This document shows, in pieces, positions 26,801 through 41,800 of a stretch of 64,000 nucleotides of DNA (its first letter is position 1; each line of letters begins with the position of its first letter). Under the pieces are notes generated by a model that was given only the letters and a program-made list of their open reading frames with translations, was not told the DNA's origin and made no database searches. A program made the position numbers and the translations under genes. The DNA is from Echinarachnius parma (taxonomy: Eukaryota; Echinodermata; Echinoidea; Clypeasteroida; Echinarachniidae). Location of the stretch: NCBI GenBank assembly GCA_037951105.1, contig JBAMJV010003941.1:62001-126000 (forward strand). The letters are read 5' to 3'.

Positions 26801-29800
26801 CTTTTTAATTTCACCGTTGTTTTTTTATTGTTGTTTTATTTTTTTATTTTTTTTTGGGGGGGGGGGCTGTTACATTCCCTCACACTTTATATTTTTGATA
26901 ATAACAACAATCTAGCTTGAATAATGGAAATATATCCCTGTTGATATTTCAGCAGTATTCGTGCAGGCTTTTATAGCATGCTTTTTTTAACTTTACAAGG
27001 CCCAAGCAAATGGAGCAATATTCATTATTATATTCAAGTGAACATAAAAAACATACAAATTAAATTTGACTGTGCATCAAGCCTACCTTCTTAACAGAAA
27101 AGAGAGGGACACAAGTACAATAACGTTCTCTTTATCATCTTGGGGTGAAAATAAAAACACAGGAATTTTTATTTGACTGAGCATAAAGCCTACCTTCTGA
27201 ACAGAAAGACAGCAACGAGAACAACGATGATAATGATGATGAAAATGCCGGCCACAGCACCTCCAACTACGGGTGCTATACTGCTGTTTGGGGTACCTGT
27301 TAAGCACAATATAGGGTTCAATAAACCACATAATTAAAAAGTTCAATTCATTCATTTATTTTAGATAAAATACAGGGTAATATTGCACAGTAATGATAGA
27401 GTGGAATAAATCACATAATCTATTAAAGGTTCAATTCATTCATTTAATTTTTTTAGATAAAATACAGGTTCACATTTGACAGTGAAAATAGGCTGCAATT
27501 TACCACACAATTTAAAAGCTCAACTCATTCATTTAATTTATTTTAGATAAAATACAGGGTAACATTTTACAGTTACAGTAGGATGGAATAAACCAGTGGC
27601 ACATAATTTCAAAGATAACTTACAAGATTTTATTTTCACTTAAAGGCATCTAGTAACTTTGTTGACATGTGCAAAAAGTGATGAAGGGTTGATGCAATGT
27701 ATATTGTTGTTATCTCATATGTCCACAGGGTATTGTGTGAAATTTTCAAGTCAAATGGACATTGCATGGCCAAGTAATGAGCAAAAATGCAAAGTGATAT
27801 TCACTAACTCACTGCACTCACTTTGTACACAGTTTCAAAACTCCACTGAGTTTTTCTTATCTGAATACTTCGATCGTACATATCTTTGACAGTTGATTTC
27901 AAAGTTCAATGAATAAATTTAATTTTCATTTATTCATTTATTAAAGATACAGTATTCTGTTTTCATTGATTGATTTATTTATTCTCCACTCATTGTCAGC
28001 TACAAGCTGTTTTTCAAAGGGGTCTAAGCCAACATAAAAATATTAGAATAATTAGAATTAAGGAATACATATACGCGCATACTAATAAGAATAGACAAGC
28101 AAATACACACATCAAATCATATGTACAATATAAAATATGATAACGTACAATCCAACCCGTCTTAGTGGCCACCTGTCTATAGCACCAACCTGCCTAATAT
28201 AGTGGCCATTAAAAGAGATTCCCTGCAGTGAGTTACAAAGTAATAGACCCATCTATAGAGGTCACCTGTCTATTGTGGCCACTTTTCATGTTTCTCTTAA
28301 AATGGGTTGTCACTATACAGAGGTTTGACAGTACAATCTAACATGATGTAAAAAGAAATACAGAAATCCAAACCTATTCCTTGCTTCTACTTGTCAGACA
28401 AATCCAACACGGTATCAAAGAACTGCTAGAGTTCTACCATTTTTGTTTATTTGACAATGTTACTAGATCCCTGTAAAGGGGAAGGAAACGGTGGAATTTT
28501 CGCTTGTTGTTACTGATAAGTGCAGAATTCCTGTCACTTCAAGTCGTATATTTCCTCTTGGGTATCACTAATAATGGAAATAATCTATGTTTTTGAAACC
28601 ACTATCAACTGTTTTGACTGAGCTTGCCATGTTTTCTAACAGTTCCGTACGAAACATCGTAGTGCATCTGAGCGTGCACTATTACAAAAGCAGGTTATGT
28701 AACCGCTGTTGTTGAATCTGCTGCTATGTCAGTGGTTACATGTTTTGACTGAGCAATGGAGGCTGCCATGTTTTCCCGCGGTTCAGTACGAAACACCATC
28801 TGAGCGTGCACTAACAAAAGCGGGTTACGTAACCACTGACATAGCAGCAGAAACAACAACAGTAGTTACATAACCTGCTTTTGTTAGTGCATGCTCATAT
28901 GCGCTCAGATGACGTTTTGTACGTAACCGCTGGAAAACATGGCAGCCTCCATTGCTCAAGTCAAAACAGTTGATAGTGGTTTGAAAAACATTGATCATGT
29001 CCATTATTAGTGATACCCAAGAGGAAGTATACGACTAGAAGTAACAGAATTTCTGGAATGAAAACTACGCTCTGCCACGTATTTTCACATATCACCACGA
29101 AATAGCCACAAAACTGCCTCCCTATAAATAGCTCCGTTTCATTGTATTCCACAGAAATGGCAATACGTGGGTGGGTCTTACAGGGAGGCTTTACAGGAAC
29201 GGGATATAACACCCCATTCATACTTACGTCTAGCACTGGCCTGGCACTGGCCTAGCACTGGACTGGGATAAGATGTCTACCCATTCATACTAGGCATCCA
29301 CACTGGGACAAATGGTAAAGTGAACCCTATTGTATTATGATGTCACAATGGCTATGCAAAACCTGCACACAGAGCGCGCCTGTTGATAGAACAAGATCGT
29401 AATGCGAATGCACAATCCAGGCCACTGTTAAGCCACTGTTCATTCATACTTGCGTCAAGCACTGGCTCTGCACTGGCTTAAGCCACTGTTCATTCATACT
29501 TGCGTCAAGCACTGGCTCGGCACTGGCTTAAGCCACTGTTCATTCATACTTGTGTCAAGCACTGGCTCGGCACTGGCTTAAGCCACTGTTCATTCATACT
29601 TGTGTCAAGCACTGGCTCGGCACTGGCTTAAGCCACTGTTCATTCATACTTGTGTCAAGCACTGGCTCGGCAATGGCTTAAGCCAGTGCCGAGCCAGTGC
29701 TTGACGCAAGTATGAATGTGATGTACGAGTCTCACCTGTGATGACAGTCCTGGCTATGACCGGGACTGACCAGTCACTGTCTCCTTGACCATTCACAGTC

Positions 29801-32800
29801 CTCACCTGCAAATGGATGAGAAGCATCATTAATATATCTCCGAGTTGGTAAAAATATGATGTCTCTAATTGTCACTCTTACAATGTATGTTCACTCTCGC
29901 ACAGTGATGACAGTGTATGAAGTGAGTCGGTCATTTCGGCATGTTTCAGCAGGTTTATTTGTATCCCGTCACAGAAGTAAGTTTAATAGATTAATCATAT
30001 CTTATTTTAGATAATGTGTGAATGATGTGTTTTCGCAAAGGAAGATTATGGTAAATAATATAGGCAAAAAGATGAGTTAGAATGTACACGTGAAAACAGG
30101 CTGAGGTTAGCTAAGATATTTCAATTAATTTTACGTGTGTTGCCAATACACATATTGTGTTGCCAATTCATGTTTAGATGATAAAGAATTTTGAAGGAAC
30201 ATTTTTATAAATACTCATTTAATGTCAGATTACAGAATATGGCTCATTTGAGAAGTTGACAATGGTGAATTTACAAGTTAGAAATTCTCTTCACAAAATT
30301 AGATGATTTTGTATTCAGAGTGATCGATTATGAACAGTTTCTGAAAGTTGCTCTAAACTAAAGTGGAATTTTGATGTTTATATTTAGCACTGTCATATGT
30401 GATTAATTTGAATAGTGCATTTGGCTAATTGTGATTCATGTAAAGATTTAAAGATGAAAATATGACATTTAGCCCAGAATTTGCAGTTGTCTAAAAGGTA
30501 CTCCTATTATTGGAATTATTTGGTTATGATTATAGGATAAAAATAATCTCTAAGAAGAATGTTGTATTTCAGTAGAATTTGCATTTGAAATAAGTGCCTT
30601 GAGTCAAAGAAAACACAAAGTCTTAAATTCAGCTTCATATTTGATTAACCTTTGACATTTATGCATTACTGCTTTGCGTAAGGCGAATTATTGTCGCTCG
30701 ATTTTAGCTAGGGGTTTTTCTATCAGTAACTGTAAAAGAACATGTCAGAGAATTTAAGTTGAATTCGATGGTACATTGAATATTGTACAGGGATATTTGT
30801 GTGTAGTATTTAATATGCAATTTTGTCTGCTACACTTGGACAATATTTCCAGGATTGATTTAACTATTTCAGTTTGTCCACTTATCAAGTATATTACTTT
30901 ATGGAGTTCATTAGGCTGGAATATGTCTGTAATATTTAGATTTTTTAGTAAAAATTGATAAATATCAAGTTGAATATTAGTAGAGATTGAACAATCGATT
31001 CTGAAGATAAAACTTGTTGAGTGATCGATTGATCATTTATTGATAGTATTCTTAGATGTAAAGTTTGTATCGATCAGATGAGTTAATCGATCAATTATCG
31101 ATACAGTATACATTATATATTGATCGATGTCAACTTTGAATCGATCACAGGAATGAATTGTTTATAGATTGTTTTTAAGATCTACTTGCAAAAGAAAATA
31201 AATGCTAAATTTATTTGTCTTACTTCTGAATCGATTGTGTTTACAATAAATAACAAGACAGGTCAGACGGAGAAGTGTACTTTTATAATCATTTATTAAG
31301 AATGAAAAAAACTTACATTTGTATACCGATGAACGAAATAACTCAAAGTGTGTTATTTTCTGTGCATTACGTTTGTATTTACAGATCGAATAAATCCTAC
31401 ACTATTGGGGAATTTCCACAAAGTTTACCAACATGTGTTAACCTATCTCAATTCTAAACGGGACTCATCTCGGCTTGTTCCTTTTCCAATCCATAAAGAT
31501 ATATAGATATCGCCAATGTAATCAAACAAGAGTTGTTGGTAGCCTTTTAACTTTTCAGGGCAGAAATCAATTTGACCTGGGGGTGTTGCATAGAGAGTTG
31601 TGATTAATCGCAGAGTTGCGTTTAATCGCAAGTCAGAAAATGTGCGCACTTGAGCCAATCAGAATTGCGCATATAGGCCCATTTTCTGACTTGCGATTAA
31701 ATGCAACTTAGCGATTATAAGCAACTTTGTGAGTAATCACAACTCTTTTTTGCAACTCCCCTGTTTTGCTTGCAAGCCTCAAGATTAGTACAGTCGTCTT
31801 TGCTTAAGATGGTTTGGCATTTGCAAGGTATATTGTCCCCCTTTTTACCCCTTGTTAAAATTAAAAGTACTAAAATCTGCCTTGAGATTTACTTTTTAAG
31901 GATAAAATGTTTAAAATAATAAGTCTTTAAGTGACCCCCCGGTTCAATTCTTCCTGCAAATGGACAATGCATCCAAATCAGCCGTACACACAAACTATTT
32001 GAGTGTGTCAACAGCACTTTCACCAGATGAACCCGGGCAAAAAGGCTGTAAAATTTTGGCCCAATCTCAGCAACAAATATGGAACCTTCAGTATTTCTGC
32101 ATTAAATGATATCAGGTTTGGATTTTACAGTTTAAATGCTTATTTATATTATTCCTGACCAGCAATATTGATCGATTAGTTTGACCAAATTTATAGATGC
32201 TTTCCGCATCTTTCCCAATGCTGATATTTACTTAGCTTTGAACAATTGTTCAGCTTTCATCAACATGTAAATATAAGTTTGCAAGGCTCACCATAACAGT
32301 GAAGTTTGTCTCTGGTATCAGGTCTTCGACGGTGTACTCTGTCTCAGGACTTGGACCTGGAACCTCCTTTAGAGCCAATTGCGCACCAACACCACCACTA
32401 ACAGCAACGGGTTGATACTGGATCTCATACCTCTGAATGTTACCGTTAAGGTTCTCAGGCATCGCAGCTGACCATGAGACAGTAAAGGAACTTGTGGTGC
32501 TCTTAGGGATGTCCAGGTTGCTAGGGGGAGGGGCAACTGCAATTAAAATCACAAAAACAACAGAAATTTACCAGTGAGCGGTTAAACCATTTCACACCTG
32601 TAGGATTGCACTAGCCCATCGATGGTAGTCACACCAGAGTTATTCATATTGTTTCCTTTCATTATCCAATACAGTGAAACCTCGTTATAACGAGGTCCTT
32701 GGGACCATGAAAATTACCTTGTTATATCAGGTTTCTCATTATATCAGGGTAAAAGAACAAAGAAATACAAAGAGCTGGGACCAGCAATCTTGCCTTGTTA

Positions 32801-35800
32801 TAAAGAGGGTTTTGTTATATCCGACCTCTCTATAACGAGATTCCACTGTATATCCCTCTAGTTCTACTCGGGCAATAGGACAAAGGGGTTGTTTGATGTT
32901 GGTATCAGTAACCACTTATGTTAATCAATTGAATTTCAACCCTATTATTTGAATTACTGTTTCGAAAAGATGTTTATTATGTATCTCCATTAATATAATT
33001 GCAAACTTTACTATATAATTATGTTAACAAATGTATTAGTTAAACATGTATGTCTAATTTTTGCATTCAATGAATGTATTTCTTTATTTATTATTTGTAT
33101 AATTATCAGTATCATGTGATTATGTGGAAAATAAAATAAATCAGAATCAGCATCAGAATCGTAACGTTCATACTGCCTACTTCTGTTTAGCCAATTAGGA
33201 AATTATTTCGGGAATTTTCCTCATCCTTATTTCCAACTACACATGTGCCAGGTACATGTAACGTGTATTCTCTGAATGTAGAATAAATTTCAGTTTGTTA
33301 TTATGGCTAGTTCACTCGTAAACTACTTTAAAGGGATCTAGTAACTTTGTTGACAAGTGCAAAAAGTGATGTTTGGTTAATAAAATGTGTATTGGTGTTA
33401 TCTGCTATGTCCAGAAAGTAATGTGTGAAAATTTAAAGTTAATTGGATGTTATTTCGAGAAATGAGCGAAAATGCAAAGTGATATTTTCTTTAAATATTC
33501 CTTGCAATTACATTGTAAACGGCTGGAAAGGTCTAGTAGATAATTTCATATCCGAGCACTTCAATCGTAAATTTCTTTTGAACAAAATGGAAATTTGACA
33601 AACCAAAACCTGCCCCATGCTTTTTTTTGTTAATACAAATAAAACAAGGTATGAGGGAACCGCTAGAATTCCAATTGGACTTTGAGGATTTGGACAATGT
33701 ATTTAATTAAGAGTTAATGTCTAAAATAAGGTTCAAGAGTCTGTCCATTGATCTGGCCTTTATCCCTTCATGATCAGTTTAGTTTGAAAAGCAGTCTTAC
33801 TTTCTTCCGCTGTCCTGACAACGACTGGGTTATTTCTCTCACTTTCTGCATCTTTGTTCCCTGCTGTTACATAAACAGTGTAGTCCAGATATGTTTGTAG
33901 GCCAGTCAGGAGCAACGATGTGTTTGCTATATCAGTAACTATCATCGATGCAGCATTTCCATCCAAGGATGAATAGCTAATCCTGTAGAAATAGTTGCCA
34001 CTCCTACACAAATATGCTGCCTCTGGCAGCACCTAGAAGGAAGAACCACAACAAAAAGAAATTTGCAAGATTCAATATTTTTAGGAATCATATTTAAAAA
34101 ATCAAATCCCATTTCATTCCTTTGTTACCATAAGCCAAACAATAACATACAGGAGAAATGAGAAATCTCAAAGAAATTTGAGTTGATTTTTACAGAGTTA
34201 AAGGGGACCACCAGGCAAAGAACAACACATTATTATATGTTTTGGTACCGTGTTGTGATATCAAATAGATACCCAACATTTTGCAAAGGGTTGTGTAATT
34301 CATAAACAAAGCAATTAATTTCCACCACTTACCACGAACCACTGCTATTTCCTGGTTCCATATGGGCCAACCATTTGCGAGTGCGCCAATGCTATTCACG
34401 CGCACGTTTGTAAACAATAGATTCCCGGGCGATTCGTTCGCTCTGCACACGTTGCAATTCACCGCACACATAGCAGTCTGCGTAATTCAGACCGCATGAA
34501 CGCATGCTTTAGAATGGTGATGCGTTTCCAATTATATTTCTTTTTTCTGGAAACATATTTTTGTGAACTTGTTGATGGAATGGAATTCTAAAGATGTTAC
34601 CTTTCTTTAATAAGAATATTATTTTTTGGGTGGTGGTACCCTTTAATAAATCACTTGATTCTAGTTATACAATCCCTCATATTGCACATGGTCCACAGGT
34701 TTCCATAGGCAAGGAGTTAATCCGTTTCCTTTGAGATTCTGAAATCCCCATAGACTTTGTACAGTATTACTGTATAGCCCACCGGGTATCTGCAGACAAG
34801 GGGTTAAACAGTGAAGATAGTGACCTACCTGCCAAGAGACTTGCAGCTGCATTGGGTTCACTGCTTCCACTGTGACACCAGATGGAGAGGCACTGGGTAC
34901 TGCAGCAAAAAAGAACAATAATCACACAAAATATTATACAATTCACATAATTATCTACATTATTCATCAAGTTATTTGAATGAATATTAATCAAGAATTG
35001 GTTTTCCTATGGATTAATACTGAAAATATCTTTGAAATGAATTGATACAAATTATGATTATGGTGCCTGCTTAGCTGACTCTCTATCTTTCGACCCTCGC
35101 GACACATTGTTGTGTTATCCCCGGTCAATGGATACACACTGCAAACAATCTTGCACAAAACGTGTACATTTATCATCTTTCTGTAGAGCATTCCTGCCAA
35201 GCCCCACACAGGCATAGATAGTACATGGAATCAAAAGTGGATTAATTGGCTTGCTGACGTAATAATAAAACAGTGGACACAAACTGTTTTCAATATCAGG
35301 ATTCTACGACTGGTAGGTGTGCTGCCAAATTTTGGCCAGACCTTTGTGGCTTCTAATGCTTACAAATACTCCACACAATTCAGTAGCAGTTGTTATAGAT
35401 CATAGTAATATTTGTCAGGACTATGAGGTGACATTTCAAGATGAATTGTTTTTGCCAAAATTCAATTTCCCTATTTCCATGGACCCCAGCCCTATATGTC
35501 TTGGGTTCAGTCCTTTACAAGTCCCACACTCTGGGCATGATTTAAATTAAGCGACATTCAATTATTATGATCGTTATCAATTGCACTTTTTTACAATCAA
35601 ATGATTGCAATCTTTCTCAATCAGGTTGGGTGCATAGTTTAGCAGGTTCATAAGTGTGTCTAAATAGATAATATCAACTTACTTCCACACAGCGTTGTAG
35701 CATTCGTTGCTGGGGATCTCAGACCCATGCCATTTGGTCCTTCCCTTGCGGCCGCCACACTGAACTCGTAGGCAGTGTCAAAGTCCAGACCAATTACGGA

Positions 35801-38800
35801 TGCAGATGTCATACTTGCTCCAACTGTCACTGCCTCTGTCCAGTTTTCAGCTCCTAACCTGGAGAAGTATGGTGTGTATTCTATGATGGGGGGATCCCCC
35901 ACGTCATCTGCCGTCCAGCCTGACCACTGGAGGGTGGCTGAAGAGGATGTCACGCTGAACACACTTGGTGGCTCATCAAGTACAGGCAGCACTGGACAAT
36001 TTAGATATTTGGATGAATTATTCAAATTACCATTATGTTTAAAGAAGTAAAATGTCATGATTGATTGCAGTATAATTATGTGTACTCTGGTGAATTTTGG
36101 TACGGATCAAAAGTAGTACAACTAAAGATGCTATACAAACTTGGTGGCTCACTAAGTACAGGCAGCACTGGAAAAGGCTGAATTGAACAAAACTAAATTA
36201 CTATCATTTTTTTTTACAGAGTGATTGATAGCGGTACCTTCTCCACCAACTTTGCTTATAAAATGGATTGCCATGTTTGCCATGCTCAAAGGATGTAATT
36301 TGTAAATTATGATGAGCTGTGTAAAAACTTGAAGGCTTGGAACATAAGGTAGAAGCTAGGTCACATATGCACAAAAAAGTTATACCGTGTCATCACTCAT
36401 CCTCTCACTGTCACTTAAATAAAAGTTAAACTGTTATTCACAAGTATTAACAATAATGGAAGCAAGTTGTTACTGAGGATGGTTATACAGCTCTGCAAAA
36501 GTTTAGCCCTGGATTGCCATGTTTGCCAGAAAATGCCACAGAATTATGCGCTCTGTAAATTATGATGTAAAAACTGAGAACACGAGGTGGAGGATCACAC
36601 ATGAACAAAAAAGTAATACTTTGTCGTTGGCTCACTGGTACTAAAATAAAACTAACTTAAACTGTTATTCACAAGCATCAACAATAATGAAAGCAAATCA
36701 CATATAAAGCCATTTAGAAAACCTGTACAAACCAAATGTAGCTCTATTTGTGTTCTCTAAATATTTCAAAACCTAAAAAATAACTATCATCTATAAATTT
36801 GGCTACAAATAGAGGAAGCTCTGATCTAGAAATATGGCATGCACAACTCAATTTAGCCCAAACTGACTTAATGCCATTATCACCCCCCCCCCCTCAATCA
36901 ATATATCTTTGCAAATATTTAGCCCTTGTTATTTGGGGCATGCATACTTTTTACAAAGATATCTTACCATAGGTCAAAGCAGTTGTTGAAAGAGATGCAC
37001 TATTTTGACCAGATGTGTAAGTGCACAGATAATCCTCAGGATATACATTGTTGACAACGAACATTACAGCAAGCCCTACACCCTCTTCCGTACTATAATC
37101 CCTCACGATCCCATCATTCTGGCTTTCGTCTTGACGATATAAGTTCACAGCCGCCCCATTTGGAAGCGGGTTGCCAGTGATGTGACAGGTGAAGGAGGAC
37201 ATTGACAGGGGGTTTACCCTCTCGTTGGGAGTAAGCCTTGTTATTCCTTCAAGAATGAAATGGGAAAAGGGAAAATAATAAACCAATGTATGGACATGTA
37301 TTCTAATAATAAAAACATATAACCACACTGACCCATTCTTTTATCCCCACCAGCCCACATCATCACACTTATTTTGTTCCTGTCTACTCTAGCCTGCCTC
37401 TGCATTAACCTCTCCCCTTTTGAATTCCCCACATCCTTCTGTTCTTGTTCACCCTAGCTTGTTGCTGTTCCCACCTTCCATCCACCTGTTTATGTATAAT
37501 ATTACATGTTGAAGTACAATAGTTGTCATTTATCTATATACGAAGGATCTGCCTGATTTGAAAGCTCGCGGCTACATTGACTTACAAAAAAACATTTATC
37601 ACCCGACTTAGTAAATACAGTACATGAGCTACCATGAAAGCTCGCGGCTACATTGACTTACAAAAAAACATTTATCACCCGACTTAGTAAATACAGTACA
37701 TGAGCTACCATGAAAGCTCGCGGCTACATTGACTTACAATAAAAAAATGTATCACCTGACTTAGTAAATACAGTACATGAGCTGCCATGAAAGCTCGCGG
37801 CTACATTGACTTACAATAAAAACATTTATCACGTGACTTAGTAAATACAGTACATGAGCTGCCATGTAATATTTTTGGATATTACATGGCACTGTTACAT
37901 GGCAATTCAGATGATAAAACAGTTGTTAACTTTGCTGTCGGGAAAATCATGGAATGTTCCCCTCAGGATTTTAAATGCTATTGAGGGAAGAGTAAATAGT
38001 CCCGAGACGCAGTCGAGGGACTTATTCTCTTCACAAGCTTTCATGGTAGCTCATGTACTGTATTTACTAAGTCGGGTGATAAATGTTTTTTTGAGGGAAG
38101 AGTAAATAGTCCCGAGACGTAGTCGAGGGACTTATTCTCTTCACGAAATAGCATTTAAGATCCCTTGGGAGTGGAAAATTCTGTGCTTTTCCCTCCACCA
38201 CCAGTTAACAACTGTATAATATTATATGACTTAGTATAATATGAGTCACTGATTAGCTCAACACAGTCAATATATTTTGTTATAGTTGATGGGAGAGCAG
38301 TGACTATCACCCACCCCTACATTCAATTAACATAATAACAAAACAAAACAACCGCTACTTTTTACAAAAAATTAACCATACCATACCAGAATGGTATGGT
38401 ACATTCATTGATATAATAATTCATCTTGCGGTACGGAAAATGGCGTTTAATTCAACAAAAATGTGTGATTTCCAGCTGGATCAGAAGGTGTGCTGATAAA
38501 CATAATGTAAGAAAACAATTAACAAATACTGAGGATATATTTAGAAATGCAGTGAACCAAATGTGATGTAATACTTGTGTGGAGAGAGACAAACTATAAT
38601 AACTCAAACTGGTCGTACAAATTCGCTGTTGCAATGTGTCAGGTATAATAAACAGCTCACTGGCTGACAAATACATTACTTCTGGCAAGTGAATCTAGAG
38701 ATGTAGATGCAATCAAAATAGATACAAAATGTATGTTAAAGTTTGTAGCATCTTACCATACTGGCAATCTGGCTCAAGCCATTGACCAAAGCACTGTCCA

Positions 38801-41800
38801 TTGCAAATCCCAGTCACTTTGTTACATGCTTGATCCATACAGTGGCACTGCTCAGCACAATCCAGTCCATAGGTAGCTCCACGACATTCTGAAATAAAAA
38901 CACAACATAAAACGGTGACCACAGTTCATTTAAGCAGGAAAATCATGATACAGATGTGGCCACTTAACTTATCGTTTGGGTGAAGGGCATAAATCATGTT
39001 GAGTATTGCTTGCGAAATATTTTAAGTTTCAGATTCGGGTAGCTTTATAATCATTCCATGTCATTTTATTCATTTAAACAACCTTTCATTAAACAAAACA
39101 TATGGAAAAGTATTCTAACTTCGCGCGTATTGAAACTTCGCGCATCATATCGGCGGTACGCAAAAACGGCGACGGAAATTTCTGACGCCAAATGAAAGAG
39201 CACACATTACTTACTAATCAACCAAAAAATTAGCAAACAAAGATCAATATTTCTTGAGAAAAAACTTACTTTTTGTGTGTTTTTTCGTGTATAAATTATG
39301 GACAAGGGAAAATCATCAAATTAAATCGAAATCCTTCCAGTAGAACAGACTTGTTGTTATCGAAATGCTGCGCAAAATGCTCCTTTATTCGACCTTCCTT
39401 TCAAATTTACTTTCGGATCACGCAATCTCCGTAGAAAGCTTGACAACGCGCGCGTGCCAAGATGCTTATATATACGCGCAAAAGTTTGCATCTTCACACA
39501 CCCATTGACATGCGTGTTAAAGTTTGCTACACGGGAATGCATGGTAAGTCAATGGCAGGGTATGGTTCGTTTCAAGACTACTGTACTCGGTGAAGAATTT
39601 CTTGTTGATATGACATGGTTACGAAATCGGGCCAATATCACATGAATTGTAAGTTTAAATCGAAAATGTTATTTTAATGCTTGTTTCATTGAGATTACAG
39701 TAATTTTGTTGATCCTACGACACTTTGAAAAAGTTCCAAATTTTTGTGCGCGAAGTTACAATACACCTTCATACATGCAATTTTGAGTGTAAAAGATATC
39801 AAATTTATACAAAACGTACAAATAAATAAACAAAACATCTAGACCTCAAATTTAGCACCCCTATTGATGTCATGGTCAACTTAACCAATTATTTCTACCC
39901 TTACCTTCACAGAAGACCTGTCCATCATACACTTTATACCCAGCAGCACAATCCTGTTGAGGACATTCCCTGGTAGTCTGGTTACATGCAACATTGCCCA
40001 GACAACGACACTTGTCAATGCATTCACTCCCGTAGTATCCAGCATCACAGGTATCAGGGACTAAAAGAAAAGGAATTAGGACAAATCGATTATGTTGTCA
40101 GTTATCTACCACCATAACAAATATGTATGAGTACAATTACTAATACATTTTTTACAAATCCAGAACCCTATCTGGTTGAGGGCATTCCCTGGTAGTCGTG
40201 TCACATGCAATGTTGCCCAGACAAAGACACTTGTCAATGCACAGACATCATGGACTAAACAAAAGGAAGTACGTTTGAACTGAATCAATTTACAAGTAGA
40301 AGTATGCACACATGTGAAAATAGTGGGAAAGTACTTAAAGGGATCTAGTAACTTCGTTAACGGTTAACATGTGCAGAAAGTGATGAATGGTTGCTATAAT
40401 GTACATTTTTGTTATCCGATATGACCACTCGGTATTGTGTGAAAATTTCAAGTTAAATGGACATTTTATGGCGCAGTAATGAGCAAAAATGCAAAGTGAT
40501 ATTGACTACCTCATTGCACTGACTAGTTTGTACACGGTTACGACTATCCAGTGGATAGTTTAATATCTGAACACTTCAATCGTAAATATCTTTTTAACGA
40601 AAGGGAAATTTGAAAAACCGAAACCTGTCCCATGCTTCTAATGTTAATACAAATATAACAAGGCATGAGGGGACCGCTAGAATGCCAATTGGATTTTGAG
40701 GATTTTGACAATGTTACTATCCCTTTAACATGCCAAGGGCACTATCCTGTTGTGGACATTCATCAAAAGTCTTGTCATACACCATTGCCAAGACGATGAC
40801 ACTTGTATTCAATGTATTTCATTTCAGTTTATTTGCATTCTTCATAAAATAAAATATACAATACATAAACTATTATAATAAGTTATACAAAATAAATGTC
40901 AAACAGAATCAAATAGCAAATTAAATCAATTGAGAATGTGGGGCCAACTTAGAAGTGCAGAAGCCTTATTTGGTGTTGACCCCGATTAAGAATTCAAAGT
41001 AAATACAGTAAAGCAAGAGGAAATGTTTTAAATTTTAAACCAATACTCCCATAGGCATAGTGTCCAACATCATATATATCGGGGGACTAATATGTAAATA
41101 CAGAAATCAGAGCAAACTTATGATTCATATTAAGATCTTGTAGAAACCATTGTATGAACTAATCTCTGCAAAGGGGAAAATTGTCAACCTACAAATATAC
41201 TCAGAGCAAATTTCTGGTGCATCTGTTAGGTACTAATTGTATGAAATAACCTCTACAAAACTGGGAATTTGTCAACAACTACAAATATATTCATAGCATA
41301 TTAAACAGACTTTATAAATATCATAACTGTTTTCATAATGTACATGTATGTGCAGTAACTGAAGGGAATTATCCATTTATATTTGAAGGCAAAATTTTTT
41401 ATGTAAATTATCCATAGAAGGGAAAACATAATTACGTTTAGTTAGCTGTAAATGTATTTATAGTCAAACCTGCTTTGACGGGTGCGGTTCGTTATTCCGA
41501 AGGTTCGTTATTCCGAACACGCAAATTTCCTATACCTGAGTGTTCATTAATCCGAAAATGAAATAGGGTTCGTTAATCTGAACATTTGTTGCATTTTTCC
41601 GAAGGTTCGTTATTCCGAAGGTTCGCTATTCCTCAAATGAAATCGGGTTCATTATTCCGAAGGTTCGCTATTCCGAAGGTTCTTTATTCCGAAGTTTCGT
41701 TATTCCGAAGGTTCGCTATTCCTAAAATGAAATCGGGTTCGTTATTCCGAAGGTTCGTTATTCTGAAGGTTCGCTATTCCTAAAATGAAATCGGGTTCGT

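Noticed and set aside
29432-29681. Regular 50-bp repeats, superficially CRISPR-like
   Set aside because: There are no unique spacers; the whole unit repeats and contains the terminal sequence of a eukaryotic fold-back element.
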